Assembly (NCBI RefSeq): GCF_900177045.1
Contig: NZ_LT841358.1
Coordinates: 823,073-887,072 of the forward strand
Direction: 5' to 3'
DNA: 64,000 nt
From: Candidatus Nitrosotalea okcheonensis
GTDB lineage: Archaea; Thermoproteota; Nitrososphaeria; Nitrososphaerales; Nitrosopumilaceae
In this document: piece by piece, positions 1 through 8,327 of the stretch
How positions within the stretch are numbered: the stretch's first letter is position 1
Layout: each line of letters starts with the position of its first letter
Program-made: the position numbers and the translations under genes
The notes under the pieces: model-generated
Databases searched by the model: none
What the model saw: the letters and a program-made list of their open reading frames with translations, nothing else
Told to the model about the DNA's origin: nothing

Positions 1-650
1 AGATGAGCCAATGCTGCAAGCTCAACCGGATTCATCCTGGATTTTGCAGACTGGTACCATTTGAAAAATTTTCTTAGGAGAGAAAAAACCTGATCACCTG
101 GTGGAAACTTTGTTTTTCTTCCACGAATTGTGATTTCATAATCCCTTACATCACCAGCAAGGTCAATCTTTGTCTTGTTGAACATTTTTGTGTGCCAATA
201 CCTAACAGTATCAAGTGAGATCTGTTTTTCATGTTTTAGCATCTCAAAAAAAACCTGTTCTGCAAGCTCGGTCTCAATCATATCTGATTTTGGTTTGTTG
301 GAAGGTGTGACACCATCCCTCAACAATCTCTCAGTCTCAAGCTTGGTAAGTGTAGATCCTTCAATTCTCTGGGTATGATATGTAAACTGGATGACAAAAT
401 CTTTCAACTCTTGCTCGATTACACTTTCTGGCATCTTTTTTTGGTTCGCAACAAAATTTTTGCGTATTAATTCCAGCTGAGGATACCAATCCTCTCTGTA
501 AAATTCAAGCAGAAATCTTTTCTTTCGTTCTTCAATATCGACCGGTATTTCTTTTCCAAGATACTCTCTTTTGGTTCTCGATTTGTTGTGGTGGGTGAGA
601 TAATAATAATAGGTCTGATTACTAGTTTTTTGTAGTATTACGCTGACCAT
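1..650 (-). CDS. Fic-family protein, N-terminal part (runs off the window)
   Basis: An open frame runs leftward from an ATG at 650 and leaves the window without a stop. The translation starts MVSVILQKTSNQ and includes FTYHTQRIEGSTLTKLETER, the helical N-terminal segment typical of archaeal and bacterial Fic proteins that precedes the HPFxDGNGR catalytic loop. The part with the loop would lie beyond base 1, so AMP-transferase activity cannot be judged. The start fits an AT-rich upstream region (651-720). The gene lies downstream of the leftward secretion operon but is separated from it by 180 bp, so it may have its own promoter. Family assignment rests on the N-terminal pattern only. Confidence 0.7.
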   Translation of the reverse strand, partial: MVSVILQKTSNQTYYYYLTHHNKSRTKREYLGKEIPVDIEERKKRFLLEFYREDWYPQLELIRKNFVANQKKMPESVIEQELKDFVIQFTYHTQRIEGSTLTKLETERLLRDGVTPSNKPKSDMIETELAEQVFFEMLKHEKQISLDTVRYWHTKMFNKTKIDLAGDVRDYEITIRGRKTKFPPGDQVFSLLRKFFKWYQSAKSRMNPVELAALAH

Positions 651-830
651 GAACTGGTTATATTACCCTATGTATTTATATTTTCAATAAATTTACAATA
701 AAGGGGTAATAAGTTGGCTATGAAATACCCACGTTGGTACTATTTCATTTGTATTTGTTTATCTCCTTACTGATCAACTGAAAGGTTAACAGTATCCAAT
801 CCAAGTCTTATCTTCATTTTCTAACTTGTC

Positions 831-1274
831 CTATCCCGCACTAATTTGTCTGCCAGTAACAAAAGTAGACCCGTCATTTGCTGTTGCAGATACCCTTACA
901 GTATAGCTGTTACCATAAACAACTGCTGCATTTAGAATACCTTTTTGCTCCAATGTCTGACTAGGACCAATTCTTGTTGTATTCTGTGAAAGATTATACG
1001 TTACACCGTTAATGTCTACAGATATTGTTGTTTGAATGAAAGGTTTGTTTCCGGTATTTGACAAAACAATGTCATACCAAGTTAAAGTTCCAGACTGGAT
1101 TGCAGAAAGGGTTGCTGTGTTTATTGTGTATTGTATATTTGATGAGAGTATGCTGTTTGATGCATTCATGTAATCATAGACAATGCCAGACATTCCTACT
1201 GCTATGATCACCAGCAAAGAAATTGCATATGCAGAATGTATACCACGTCTTTTCACACATGCAAAACAAATCAA
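831..1274 (-). CDS. Type IV pilin-like protein (class III signal)
   Basis: 147 residues. The N-terminus reads VKRRG followed by IHSAYAISLLVIIAVGMSG: a basic stretch ending in Gly, then one hydrophobic helix, the arrangement cut by archaeal prepilin peptidases (PibD/FlaK type). The rest is Ser/Thr/Asn-rich beta-type sequence, as in minor pilins or secreted adhesin subunits. It is the last gene of the leftward cluster and follows the 87-residue gene by 11 bp. A prepilin peptidase is encoded at about 15.1 kb in the same cluster. Likely role: surface filament or pseudopilin subunit of the secretion/transfer machine. The pilin class is seen in the sequence; the role is inferred. Confidence 0.65.
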   Translation of the reverse strand: MICFACVKRRGIHSAYAISLLVIIAVGMSGIVYDYMNASNSILSSNIQYTINTATLSAIQSGTLTWYDIVLSNTGNKPFIQTTISVDINGVTYNLSQNTTRIGPSQTLEQKGILNAAVVYGNSYTVRVSATANDGSTFVTGRQISAG

Positions 1275-1285
1275 GTTTTAAAGGC

Positions 1286-1549
1286 TCACATGTACTTTTG
1301 TCTTTTTGGCCGACTCAGAAATATCGGATCGTTTCTAATCAACTTGCCTGTACCATCATAAAGACATACATGATAAAGCACCTGTCCATTGGATTCGGAT
1401 ATTTTCTTGACATGCATGGTATAAGTTTGTGTTTCAAATTTATCCCCGACATGAAGATTTCCAATCTTTTCTTTCAAATCAATTTCAGAGATTCCAATGA
1501 TACCAGACATCTCTTGGAAATATTTGTAATACTTGTTTCTAAGCTGCAT
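1286..1549 (-). CDS. Small conserved-context hypothetical protein
   Basis: 87 residues starting MQLRNKYYKYFQEM; charged, with no membrane segment or signal peptide. I do not recognise the family. The C-terminal half (YTMHVKKISESNGQVLYHVC) looks like a small beta sheet. Its start overlaps the end of the VirB4-like gene by 11 bp and it ends 11 bp before the pilin-like gene, so it is translated within the secretion operon. It is probably a cytoplasmic accessory factor of the ATPase, by position only. Confidence 0.55.
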   Translation of the reverse strand: MQLRNKYYKYFQEMSGIIGISEIDLKEKIGNLHVGDKFETQTYTMHVKKISESNGQVLYHVCLYDGTGKLIRNDPIFLSRPKRQKYM

Positions 1550-3341
1550 CTGTGTTCAATGGAGATGTTCCAAACATGTCAAGCTCTTCTTTTGATGAAG
1601 TAATGGAACAACGAATCCTATAATCGCGTGTCAAGATCAAGGCATCTCCTGGAACAAATGTCTGAATCATCTCTTTTTCCTGTGGAGACAACTGCAATGA
1701 TTTTGCAAGTTCTTCAGCCGCAATCTCGTTGTTTCGTAGTATTATTTTTGTCTCACTGTTGTCAAAGAATGCACGCCCAGCTTCCGTCTTTGTTACATCT
1801 TCCACCCGTTGTGAAATAAACATGAAAATAACATTCTTTTTTCTTCCCATACGTGCAAGCAAATCAACAAATTTTGAGGCACTGGCAAACCTGAAGATGA
1901 GATGCCCTTCGTCAATTACAAGTATTTTTGGAATCTCCGTTGGTGCGGCTTCTATTTTTTTCCACAATTTGGCCAGTGCAAGAAAGCTAATCTTTGCCAC
2001 AGAATCTTCAGCATATGTTCCTTTTAGGGATATGATAGTACGGTTAGATATTGTAGGTTGGCCCTTGAATAAAGTTGCCATTGGACCAGTAACAAGATTT
2101 ACCAGATATTTTTTCTCTTCATCTGAGAGTTTTTCATAAAACTCATCAAGACTTTTTATCCCAACACACTTTGCCAAAAATGAATTTGCAACAAGTGTTG
2201 GGGCTTTCACAATCTCACACAAAACATTTACCGCATCACTTGGCTTTTCAAACATCTTGAATGGATCAAAGCCGAGTTCTTGTTCTCCTGTGACTCTTAT
2301 TGGTTCCACATCAAGATACTTGGCAATATTTTCATACTCGCCCTGTGGGTCAACAACAAAGATGAATGCATCAGGATATTTTTCCATCAGCCTCTTCATC
2401 ATTAGTTTGGCAGTAACAGACTTGCCTGCACCAGAGCCTGCTAAAATCAGTATGTTATAGTTTGCACGCATGGTATAGTTAAAGATGACAGGTGCACCGG
2501 TACCATAGTTTACACCTATGGTGATTCCGTTTGGAACTTCTAGCATGTCAGCACTTACAAATGGATAGAAAACTGCACAAGAGCCAAGCTCGACGTAGAG
2601 TTTTTTTCCCCATCCGGTTAACATTCTGGCCTGGTTTGCAGATGTGTTGTCAAAACTTGAGAGAGATATCCTGGTTTGTTTTACAAATTTTTTTGATTTT
2701 TCCTTTAATGATTTTAGATCGTCAGCTTGGACTATCACATTAGCAGTAACTGTGAACATTTTTGTACTGTTTTTTTCAAGTGCAGACACGGCCTCAAGTG
2801 CCATCTGTATTTGATGCATCATTTTTGGATTGGTGCTTTGTGTGGCCTGCATGAGGTGAATCTTTTTTCTCAATTTTGAAACTGCACGGTCTTGCTCTAT
2901 TGGGGCAAAATTGAGCATTATTGCATCAGATACAGGAAGCAGGGAGTGGATCCATGCCGGTGAGAGCGTAGATGACATAGAATACAGCGTAAAGCATTTG
3001 GCTAACTTGCCATTCTCAAGTATTACATGTTTTAGAAATTCATTTTTTACAGAAAATGGTACCATATTTGTTGCAAGAAAATAATCAAAACCCTGTCTTT
3101 CAAGTGCCCAATCCAATGGCTCTGTACTTGACATGAAAGTTCTCAAAATTTGGAGATGCCTTATCTCGTTTCCCATCTGTGCATCTAACGGTTCTTTTAT
3201 CATTGTTATACAAAGTGGTTCTTGTATCGAAGTGAGCAATGAATAAAAATGTGATAGTACGGTTCGTTGCTTTTCATCGGAAAGTGTAAAGAAATTTGTT
3301 GGCTTTACTTCATAGTTATGTATTGTCTTGATTCTTTGCAT
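1539..3341 (-). CDS. VirB4/HerA-type conjugation ATPase
   Basis: 600 residues. The C-terminal RecA-like domain has Walker A GSGAGKS near residue 300, followed by FIFVVDPQGEYENIAKYL (VirB4/HerA-type motif), and Walker B ILVIDEGH near residue 474, then RKKNVIFMFISQRVEDV (sensor region). The N-terminal half fits the VirB4 N-terminal domain. VirB4 proteins power substrate transfer in type IV secretion; in crenarchaea the related CedB/TedB proteins drive DNA import. It follows the VirB11-like gene by 48 bp in the same direction. No relaxase or VirD4 coupling protein is visible in the window, so conjugation versus DNA uptake or pilus assembly cannot be decided. Confidence 0.88.
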   Translation of the reverse strand: MQRIKTIHNYEVKPTNFFTLSDEKQRTVLSHFYSLLTSIQEPLCITMIKEPLDAQMGNEIRHLQILRTFMSSTEPLDWALERQGFDYFLATNMVPFSVKNEFLKHVILENGKLAKCFTLYSMSSTLSPAWIHSLLPVSDAIMLNFAPIEQDRAVSKLRKKIHLMQATQSTNPKMMHQIQMALEAVSALEKNSTKMFTVTANVIVQADDLKSLKEKSKKFVKQTRISLSSFDNTSANQARMLTGWGKKLYVELGSCAVFYPFVSADMLEVPNGITIGVNYGTGAPVIFNYTMRANYNILILAGSGAGKSVTAKLMMKRLMEKYPDAFIFVVDPQGEYENIAKYLDVEPIRVTGEQELGFDPFKMFEKPSDAVNVLCEIVKAPTLVANSFLAKCVGIKSLDEFYEKLSDEEKKYLVNLVTGPMATLFKGQPTISNRTIISLKGTYAEDSVAKISFLALAKLWKKIEAAPTEIPKILVIDEGHLIFRFASASKFVDLLARMGRKKNVIFMFISQRVEDVTKTEAGRAFFDNSETKIILRNNEIAAEELAKSLQLSPQEKEMIQTFVPGDALILTRDYRIRCSITSSKEELDMFGTSPLNTDAA

Positions 3342-3389
3342 ATAATTTAGAGAGAATTTCTTTTTAAGGGAACGATGATCAAGAGTTGG

Positions 3390-4874
3390 CTAATTTTTTC
3401 CAGTCGGATAGAATTGATAATATTGACGCAAGATATTGAAAACATCTGATACCTCGTAGGCCTTTTTTTCAATGCATGTATCAAGTAGTGTAATTCTTTT
3501 TTGAATGTCCGATACAGGATCAATACCAAAAAGTTCTGCGACATATCCGAGTCTTTTGCTTTTCTTGACCAGTTCCTCTATGTCATTGAGACCAAAGTCA
3601 TTGTTCTTCCTGTCAAAACTAAACAAATCTGTTGTTTCTATTCCCGTATCTGTTGGATTAATTTCTGTCAGTGTTTTTATTCTTCGCATTGTTTTTCCAT
3701 CCATACCTTTGAGTGTAGTTGAATGGATTGCAAACCAAAGCAACATTTGCTGTGAAAGTTTTATGTTGATTGGCTCTGCTGCAAGTCTTGTTAATGCTGA
3801 TTTTATGTCAGATCCATGAATGGAGCTTAGCCCGCCGTGTCCAGTTGCAGCACTCTGGAACATCTCGTTTGCCTCCTTTCCACGAACCTCTCCCACAATG
3901 ACAAAGTCAGGTCTCATCCTTAGTGTCGCCTTGATTAGCTCCATAATTCCAATATCATTATCTGATTTTACAAGCGGGCTTGACCTTGTATGTAATGATA
4001 TAGTGCGTTTTTGTGGCATCTGAAGCTCAGGCGTTTCCTCTATGGTTATGATACGCCATCTGGGATTGGCCATGGTCATTAGAGAATTTATCAGCGTAGT
4101 CTTTCCAGAACCGGTTTCTCCAACTATAACACCAAACGCCTTTGCGTCTATTAGCATCCAGACATATGCCGCCATCAGTCTGCTTATGGTTCCAAATTGT
4201 AACAGATGCGTGATAGTATAGGGTTTTGACGGGAATTTTCTTATGGATACGGTTGAGCCGTTGCCTGAGACCTCTTTTCCATATATGACCATGATTCTGT
4301 GTTTTGTTCTAGTTGTTCCATCCATTATGGGCTTGGCAACTGTGACAGATTTTCCAGTCTTTTGAACAAGTCTTTGAGTATAAGAATCCATCAGAGTAGA
4401 TTTGCCTATGACAATATTAGTATCAAGTATGTGCATTTCAGAATGTTTTCGATGTATCACTCCAACATCTGTATCATGTCTTTCGATTAGAATTTCCTCG
4501 ATATCATCATCATTCATCAAGACATCTAAAACGCCATACCCCAAAACTTCACGAACAATGTAATATTTTAGACGGTCATAAAATTTTGAGACCTGATTTA
4601 TAATTCCCTTTTCTTGGGCATCTTGCCAGATATATTTTTCTAGATGATGAATGCGCTCTTCCTCAGTCTCTAGTTTGTCAAGAAATGGCAAAGAATTCAT
4701 GAGATGGTCCATTATCTTTTCATAAATTTGAAACTCGTTTTGTTCCAAGTGAGGTTCTTTTATCAAATATTCACCAGTATCTGTAATGAAAACTTTAGCT
4801 TGGTTCACTGTATAATGATCAATGACCTGTACTTGTTCTATGTTTGCGTCAAGTGCAATGATTTTTGAAGTCAC
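3390..4874 (-). CDS. VirB11/TadA-type secretion ATPase
   Basis: 494 residues. The core has Walker A GETGSGKT near residue 248, an Asp box (IITIEETPEL), Walker B DFVIVGEVRG near residue 325 and the His box GHGGLSSIHG. This is the layout of type II/IV secretion hexameric ATPases (TadA, ArlI/FlaI, VirB11). The long N-terminal domain (about 200 residues) resembles archaeal TadA/GspE2 proteins more than short bacterial VirB11. The ATG at 4874 lies inside an 84-bp sequence that recurs at 5866-5949. It probably works with the TadC/FlaJ-like platform protein at 9540-11420. ATPase class is certain; the partner is inferred. Confidence 0.9.
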   Translation of the reverse strand: MTSKIIALDANIEQVQVIDHYTVNQAKVFITDTGEYLIKEPHLEQNEFQIYEKIMDHLMNSLPFLDKLETEEERIHHLEKYIWQDAQEKGIINQVSKFYDRLKYYIVREVLGYGVLDVLMNDDDIEEILIERHDTDVGVIHRKHSEMHILDTNIVIGKSTLMDSYTQRLVQKTGKSVTVAKPIMDGTTRTKHRIMVIYGKEVSGNGSTVSIRKFPSKPYTITHLLQFGTISRLMAAYVWMLIDAKAFGVIVGETGSGKTTLINSLMTMANPRWRIITIEETPELQMPQKRTISLHTRSSPLVKSDNDIGIMELIKATLRMRPDFVIVGEVRGKEANEMFQSAATGHGGLSSIHGSDIKSALTRLAAEPINIKLSQQMLLWFAIHSTTLKGMDGKTMRRIKTLTEINPTDTGIETTDLFSFDRKNNDFGLNDIEELVKKSKRLGYVAELFGIDPVSDIQKRITLLDTCIEKKAYEVSDVFNILRQYYQFYPTGKN

Positions 4875-4932
4875 AACTTGAAATAACGAATCCTATAAAA
4901 ATACACAATGGTTGATTAGTATTTTTACAACC
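4849..4932. repeat. 84-bp direct repeat, copy 1
   Basis: Identical by eye to 5866-5949 over 84 bases. This copy contains the first 26 bases of the VirB11-like gene (codons 1-8 and part of 9) plus its 58-bp upstream region. The two copies bracket the RelE-type toxin-antitoxin genes. Confidence 0.9.
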
Positions 4933-4956
4933 CTTGTTTGGTTTATCGTTACTATT

Positions 4957-5304
4957 CTATAACTTGACAGCATCTACGTAGCTTTTCTTCAATTTTTCAT
5001 TATCTACCGCATATATCCAAGTCCAAGAACCATCTTCGTTATCAATTATCTTCCCTAATCCTTTTAGATATTTCAAAATAATATTCAGAACGGGTGCCTT
5101 CATGCTACCATCTAATTTTCTTAAAATCTGATTTTTAGAATTAAATTCGGTATTCTCTTTGAAGAGTTTTTCAACCTTTAGGATGCTTTTGAGAGTAGGA
5201 TTGTTTTGTTCTAAATCTTCTTCAGATATTATATCGATATTTAGTGTTCTTACCTGCATGTTTTCTAAAAAATCTTTTTTTCCAGAATATACGGTTTTAG
5301 GCAT
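4957..5304 (-). CDS. Probable antitoxin of the RelE-type pair
   Basis: 115 residues starting MPKTVYSGKKDFL. The middle (SILKVEKLFKENTEF... APVLNIILKYLKGLGKII) reads as a helical, winged-helix-like region with a C-terminal WTWIYAVDNEKL strand. I do not recognise a named family. It lies 59 bp downstream of the RelE-like toxin gene in the same direction, so the pair is toxin-first, as in HigBA-type modules. The cassette is bounded by the 84-bp repeats. The antitoxin role is inferred from context and size. Confidence 0.5.
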   Translation of the reverse strand: MPKTVYSGKKDFLENMQVRTLNIDIISEEDLEQNNPTLKSILKVEKLFKENTEFNSKNQILRKLDGSMKAPVLNIILKYLKGLGKIIDNEDGSWTWIYAVDNEKLKKSYVDAVKL

Positions 5305-5363
5305 GTATTGTGTATGTACTTAGAAGTATATGTCTTTTGTGTACCATACCTAAAAGTAACGTA

Positions 5364-5696
5364 CTAAGAAGATGCCTTCTTAAAGTAGCCAAATCTCTTG
5401 TTATATTTATCATGATTCATCAATTCCAATAGTAGTGCCTTTGGTTTTTCCCCTTCATTGAACGTATGAAAAGTATAGATCAGTCGCCATTGTTGTGGCA
5501 AAGCCACTCTGTATAGAATCTGGATGTTATGTCGTTGTATGTAATATTGTGGAATTTGGTTTCGTCGTATATGTTCTCCCACAATCGAATCATCCTTTAG
5601 GGCTTTAATGATCTCTTTCACGACATTTTTGATTGGTCCATCAGAAAGACCTTCATACACAGGATTAAAGTCCCTCTTATCACCAACAACATCCAT
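5364..5696 (-). CDS. RelE/ParE-superfamily toxin-like protein
   Basis: 110 residues. The C-terminal half has the RelE-like pattern: VALPQQWRLIYTF, then LLLELMNHDKYNKRFGYF, a strand-strand-tail arrangement common in archaeal RelE-type proteins. RelE toxins cleave mRNA at the ribosome; some relatives are inactive. The gene is first in a two-gene unit with the 115-residue protein at 4957-5304 and sits between two exact 84-bp repeats that interrupt the secretion operon. Toxin activity is inferred. Confidence 0.65.
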   Translation of the reverse strand: MDVVGDKRDFNPVYEGLSDGPIKNVVKEIIKALKDDSIVGEHIRRNQIPQYYIQRHNIQILYRVALPQQWRLIYTFHTFNEGEKPKALLLELMNHDKYNKRFGYFKKASS

Positions 5697-5865
5697 ACAG
5701 CAGTTTTAGTAACATGACTGTAATAAACAAGTCTTTAACCAGAAAACTAAATCTTGGATAGTTTTGATTTCTCTTTGTCTTATTAATTCAAATCCAAAAC
5801 TCTCATAGAATTGAAAAGTCTGATTCACCAAATTTCTTTATTCCACTCATACCTTCAATTCATAC

Positions 5866-5949
5866 TCAAGTGCAATGATTTTTGAAGTCACAACTTGAAA
5901 TAACGAATCCTATAAAAATACACAATGGTTGATTAGTATTTTTACAACC
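5866..5949. repeat. 84-bp direct repeat, copy 2
   Basis: Exact second copy of 4849-4932. On the minus strand it holds an ATG and the first eight codons of the VirB11-like gene, then diverges into an unrelated frame that stops after about six more codons. It is therefore a gene-start remnant upstream of the toxin-antitoxin unit. Confidence 0.9.
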
Positions 5950-6008
5950 TATGTTTGGCCTGTCAGAAAGTACAGTTGCGAGATAAAGTAAAGTGATTCA
6001 TTTGAAGA

Positions 6009-6938
6009 TCAGTTTCTTAATTTCGTGACAAGTTCTTTCAAATACTTTGTAAATACATCTATGAAATCATGAAATTCTTTTTCATCTAGTTTTGTCAACA
6101 ACAGATCTTTTTCAGACCCCCATTCGAATATTTTTCCTTTGTCAAGAAGTTTTTTCTTATCTGCCAGATTTGTCCTATACTTTTCAAAATGTGCAAGAGC
6201 AAAATCAGTCTTTGCAATAACACATTTTTCCACATCTTGTGGGTGTATACCTAGACTTTTGGAAATAAAAAATATGTCTAGAAAATCTCTAGCTTTTATC
6301 CCCTCTCTTGTCAATAACGCTCTTACCTTTTCACTCAAAATCTCTTTTGCACCATACATCTCAAAGGGTATAGTTTCAGAATATTCCAAATATTCTGTAA
6401 ACAACACCTCCAATTCGCTGTTCTTTCCCGTCACGAGGCTCCTCAGACGTCCTTTCCTAGGTTTCAGACACATTTTCTCCACGAAATTTATCTGTACTTT
6501 CAAGAAAGTCTTCTTCTTCAATATGGCAGAATCATACCACAGTTTGAACGTACAAATTCTGTTGCTTCCACCCAATTCAACGTAATCTCTGTTGCTCTTG
6601 ACGCATTTGAAATCCAGGTCTCTCTTTGCAGATATCTTCTCGAAAACTTTTCCTGTCTCATCAATGATTGCTGACAAATCTCGGCTGATTTGTTTTCCTG
6701 ATTTTCCATTGAATCTAGATTGATTCTTCCATGTAAAATCAATATCTTCTGAGAATCTAAAATAGTCAAGATAATGTTTTATCAGACATGTGCCTCCCTT
6801 GAAGATGAATTTGCTTGAAAATGATTTGTTTGTTGAGAGATCTAACAAAATTTGATGGAGGCGGAGATCCTTTTCTATCATGTCTTTCCGCCTAATTCCC
6901 TGAATTGTTGATACTCTGTCTACAAAATCTAGTATCAT
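6009..6938 (-). CDS. abiEii: AbiEii-type nucleotidyltransferase toxin
   Basis: 309 residues. The diagnostic motif FIFKGGTCLIKHYLDYFRFS then EDIDFT (residues about 43-67) is the GG(S/T)..R.S.DiDf core of AbiEii/DUF1814 nucleotidyltransferases. Further marks are the K-rich FLKVQINFVEKM segment and GAKEILSEKVRALLTREGIKARDFLDI, also typical of the family. AbiEii proteins transfer nucleotides to tRNA and act as toxins in type IV toxin-antitoxin and abortive-infection systems. Its start overlaps the end of the AbiEi-like gene by 4 bp (ATGA-type overlap), as expected for co-translation. It interrupts the secretion operon. Confidence 0.9.
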   Translation of the reverse strand: MILDFVDRVSTIQGIRRKDMIEKDLRLHQILLDLSTNKSFSSKFIFKGGTCLIKHYLDYFRFSEDIDFTWKNQSRFNGKSGKQISRDLSAIIDETGKVFEKISAKRDLDFKCVKSNRDYVELGGSNRICTFKLWYDSAILKKKTFLKVQINFVEKMCLKPRKGRLRSLVTGKNSELEVLFTEYLEYSETIPFEMYGAKEILSEKVRALLTREGIKARDFLDIFFISKSLGIHPQDVEKCVIAKTDFALAHFEKYRTNLADKKKLLDKGKIFEWGSEKDLLLTKLDEKEFHDFIDVFTKYLKELVTKLRN

Positions 6939-7576
6939 TGGATCACCCTGTCAACAATCTCTGCCACTGTTTTTGGATAATTCTTTGAGTATTTCTTGAG
7001 CTTGTCTTTAGAAATATTTTTACACCAATCAGACACGTCAATAATAATTCTATCAGCAGGTACACCATCCTGTCTTGAAAGATATATGAAATCAAGTATT
7101 GTTTTCTCTGGATCGGAGTAGCGCAGCATTGTATTTTCTTTTTTTATCCCGAAATCCAGTAACGATGGAGAAAGTTTTACGAATTTGAATTTGTATCCAT
7201 CTATGTTTATTGGATTTGCCCTGAATAAAGAATCACTGATAACTTCCTCAATAGCAAAATGCTCGTGTGTCATGTTGTTTAGCTTTAATGCAGTATGCAG
7301 GCCGAAATACCATTTTTTCACTCCCTTTAATTCCAGACCCTTCGATACAAGTTCCAGGTGATTGTATTTACTTTTTCCTAGCTTGAACTCTTCTATCGAC
7401 TTTACATAGAAAATCCCTCTGAAGATCCTTACGAGATATTTCTTTCTTGATACAAAATAGCGTATGACAAGATCATAGTTCATCTTTGTCAACTTGCAGT
7501 ATTCCTTCAGCTCATTGGCTGTTACGAACTCCTTGTTCTCAATCCTTAGTTTGTCTAGTATTATGCTCATTCTCAT
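6935..7576 (-). CDS. abiEi: AbiEi-type antitoxin/repressor
   Basis: 213 residues. The N-terminal part (FVTANELKEYCKLTKMNYDL) is a winged-helix region; the rest has the AbiEi pattern with KKWYFGLHTALKL and the conserved YSDPEKTILDFIYLSR stretch. AbiEi proteins neutralise AbiEii and repress their own promoter by binding inverted repeats. Two inverted repeats lie just upstream (7591-7642). A second in-frame ATG lies two codons inside the chosen start. Confidence 0.88.
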   Translation of the reverse strand: MRMSIILDKLRIENKEFVTANELKEYCKLTKMNYDLVIRYFVSRKKYLVRIFRGIFYVKSIEEFKLGKSKYNHLELVSKGLELKGVKKWYFGLHTALKLNNMTHEHFAIEEVISDSLFRANPINIDGYKFKFVKLSPSLLDFGIKKENTMLRYSDPEKTILDFIYLSRQDGVPADRIIIDVSDWCKNISKDKLKKYSKNYPKTVAEIVDRVIQ

Positions 7577-7590
7577 CTTCTATCATAACC

Positions 7591-7642
7591 TCACATTATA
7601 TGTGATGTTCTGATATATATCATAACATCACATAAAGTGTGA
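7591..7642. promoter_or_regulatory. Probable AbiEi operator: paired inverted repeats
   Basis: Upstream of the abiE pair lie TCACATTATATGTGA (7591-7605, perfect palindrome with a 3-base centre) and TCACATAAAGTGTGA (7628-7642), 37 bp apart. Between them is a 12-bp palindrome TGATATATATCA (7611-7622). AbiEi repressors are known to bind two inverted repeats, which this matches. The AT-rich core probably also holds the promoter. Confidence 0.65.
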
Positions 7643-7657
7643 TATTATGATATATAA

Positions 7658-8011
7658 TTACACAGCAATGAATTCTTTGTTTGAACGCCATGCAGTCATG
7701 TGTGTAATCCCAAAAACCAGAGCAATAATACCTGCAGAGGATACATCAAGCCTAAGGGAAAAAATAGACCCTGAGAAAATAATGACAATTTCAAATAGAA
7801 TTTGAAGTGCCAGTGATTGTTTAGGGGTAAATCTACGGGAAAATAATCGTACCATTACATTTGTTTCATATTTTATAAATTCGTTGAATCCAACTGTGCT
7901 TTTGATATCCAATAAAAAGAATGTCATCCAAAATGTAAAAAATGAAAGAGATATCCACCAAGGAAATGAAATGCCAACTCCAAGTAATATCAGTGGAGCA
8001 AATCTGAACAA
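7658..8011 (-). CDS. Small polytopic membrane protein of the secretion operon
   Basis: 117 residues with an N-terminal hydrophobic pair (LILLGVGISFPWWISLSFF and the following WMTFFLLDI) and a C-terminal pair (IVIIFSGSIFSLRL, IIALVFGITHMTAW), separated by a basic segment FSRRFTPKQ. I do not recognise the family. Its start lies inside the 3' end of the VirB2-like gene, so the two are translationally coupled. It is the last gene of the operon before the AbiE insertion. Confidence 0.6.
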   Translation of the reverse strand: MFRFAPLILLGVGISFPWWISLSFFTFWMTFFLLDIKSTVGFNEFIKYETNVMVRLFSRRFTPKQSLALQILFEIVIIFSGSIFSLRLDVSSAGIIALVFGITHMTAWRSNKEFIAV

Positions 8012-8271
8012 GGTGCTAATCTTTTTTTTAACTCTAGCTTGATTCCACCTATGGCAAGAACTAGGGCTGCAATGATACCACCGATAAGCTGACCTGCCCC
8101 AAAGGTGCGCTTCAATAGATCTGGTGGAATTAATGGAGTTGTATCAGATGCATTTACCTTGCCTGATGTTATATCTACACCAGCTATGTAACTGAGCAAT
8201 GTTGGTGCAATCAGTATCAGTACAAGACCTCCAATGCCAGCTATCATCATTTTCGAATACTTGTTGCCCAT
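7990..8271 (-). CDS. VirB2-like two-helix membrane protein
   Basis: About 93 residues from ATG 8271 (MGNKYSKMMIAG); an alternative ATG lies 11 codons upstream at 8304. It has two hydrophobic helices (IAGIGGLVLILIAPTLLSYI and LIGGIIAALVLAIGGIKL) separated by about 35 polar residues, followed by a short basic tail. Size and topology are those of VirB2/TrbC pilins and of the small CedA1/TedC-type partners in crenarchaeal DNA import. It overlaps the downstream membrane gene by 22 bp. The identification is by topology and context, not by strong sequence motifs. Confidence 0.5.
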   Translation of the reverse strand: MGNKYSKMMIAGIGGLVLILIAPTLLSYIAGVDITSGKVNASDTTPLIPPDLLKRTFGAGQLIGGIIAALVLAIGGIKLELKKRLAPCSDLLH

Positions 8272-8327
8272 GTTTACTTCTTCGCCGGCGGCGTGGTCTA
8301 GCATGTTACCATAAAATGATGAATTAT

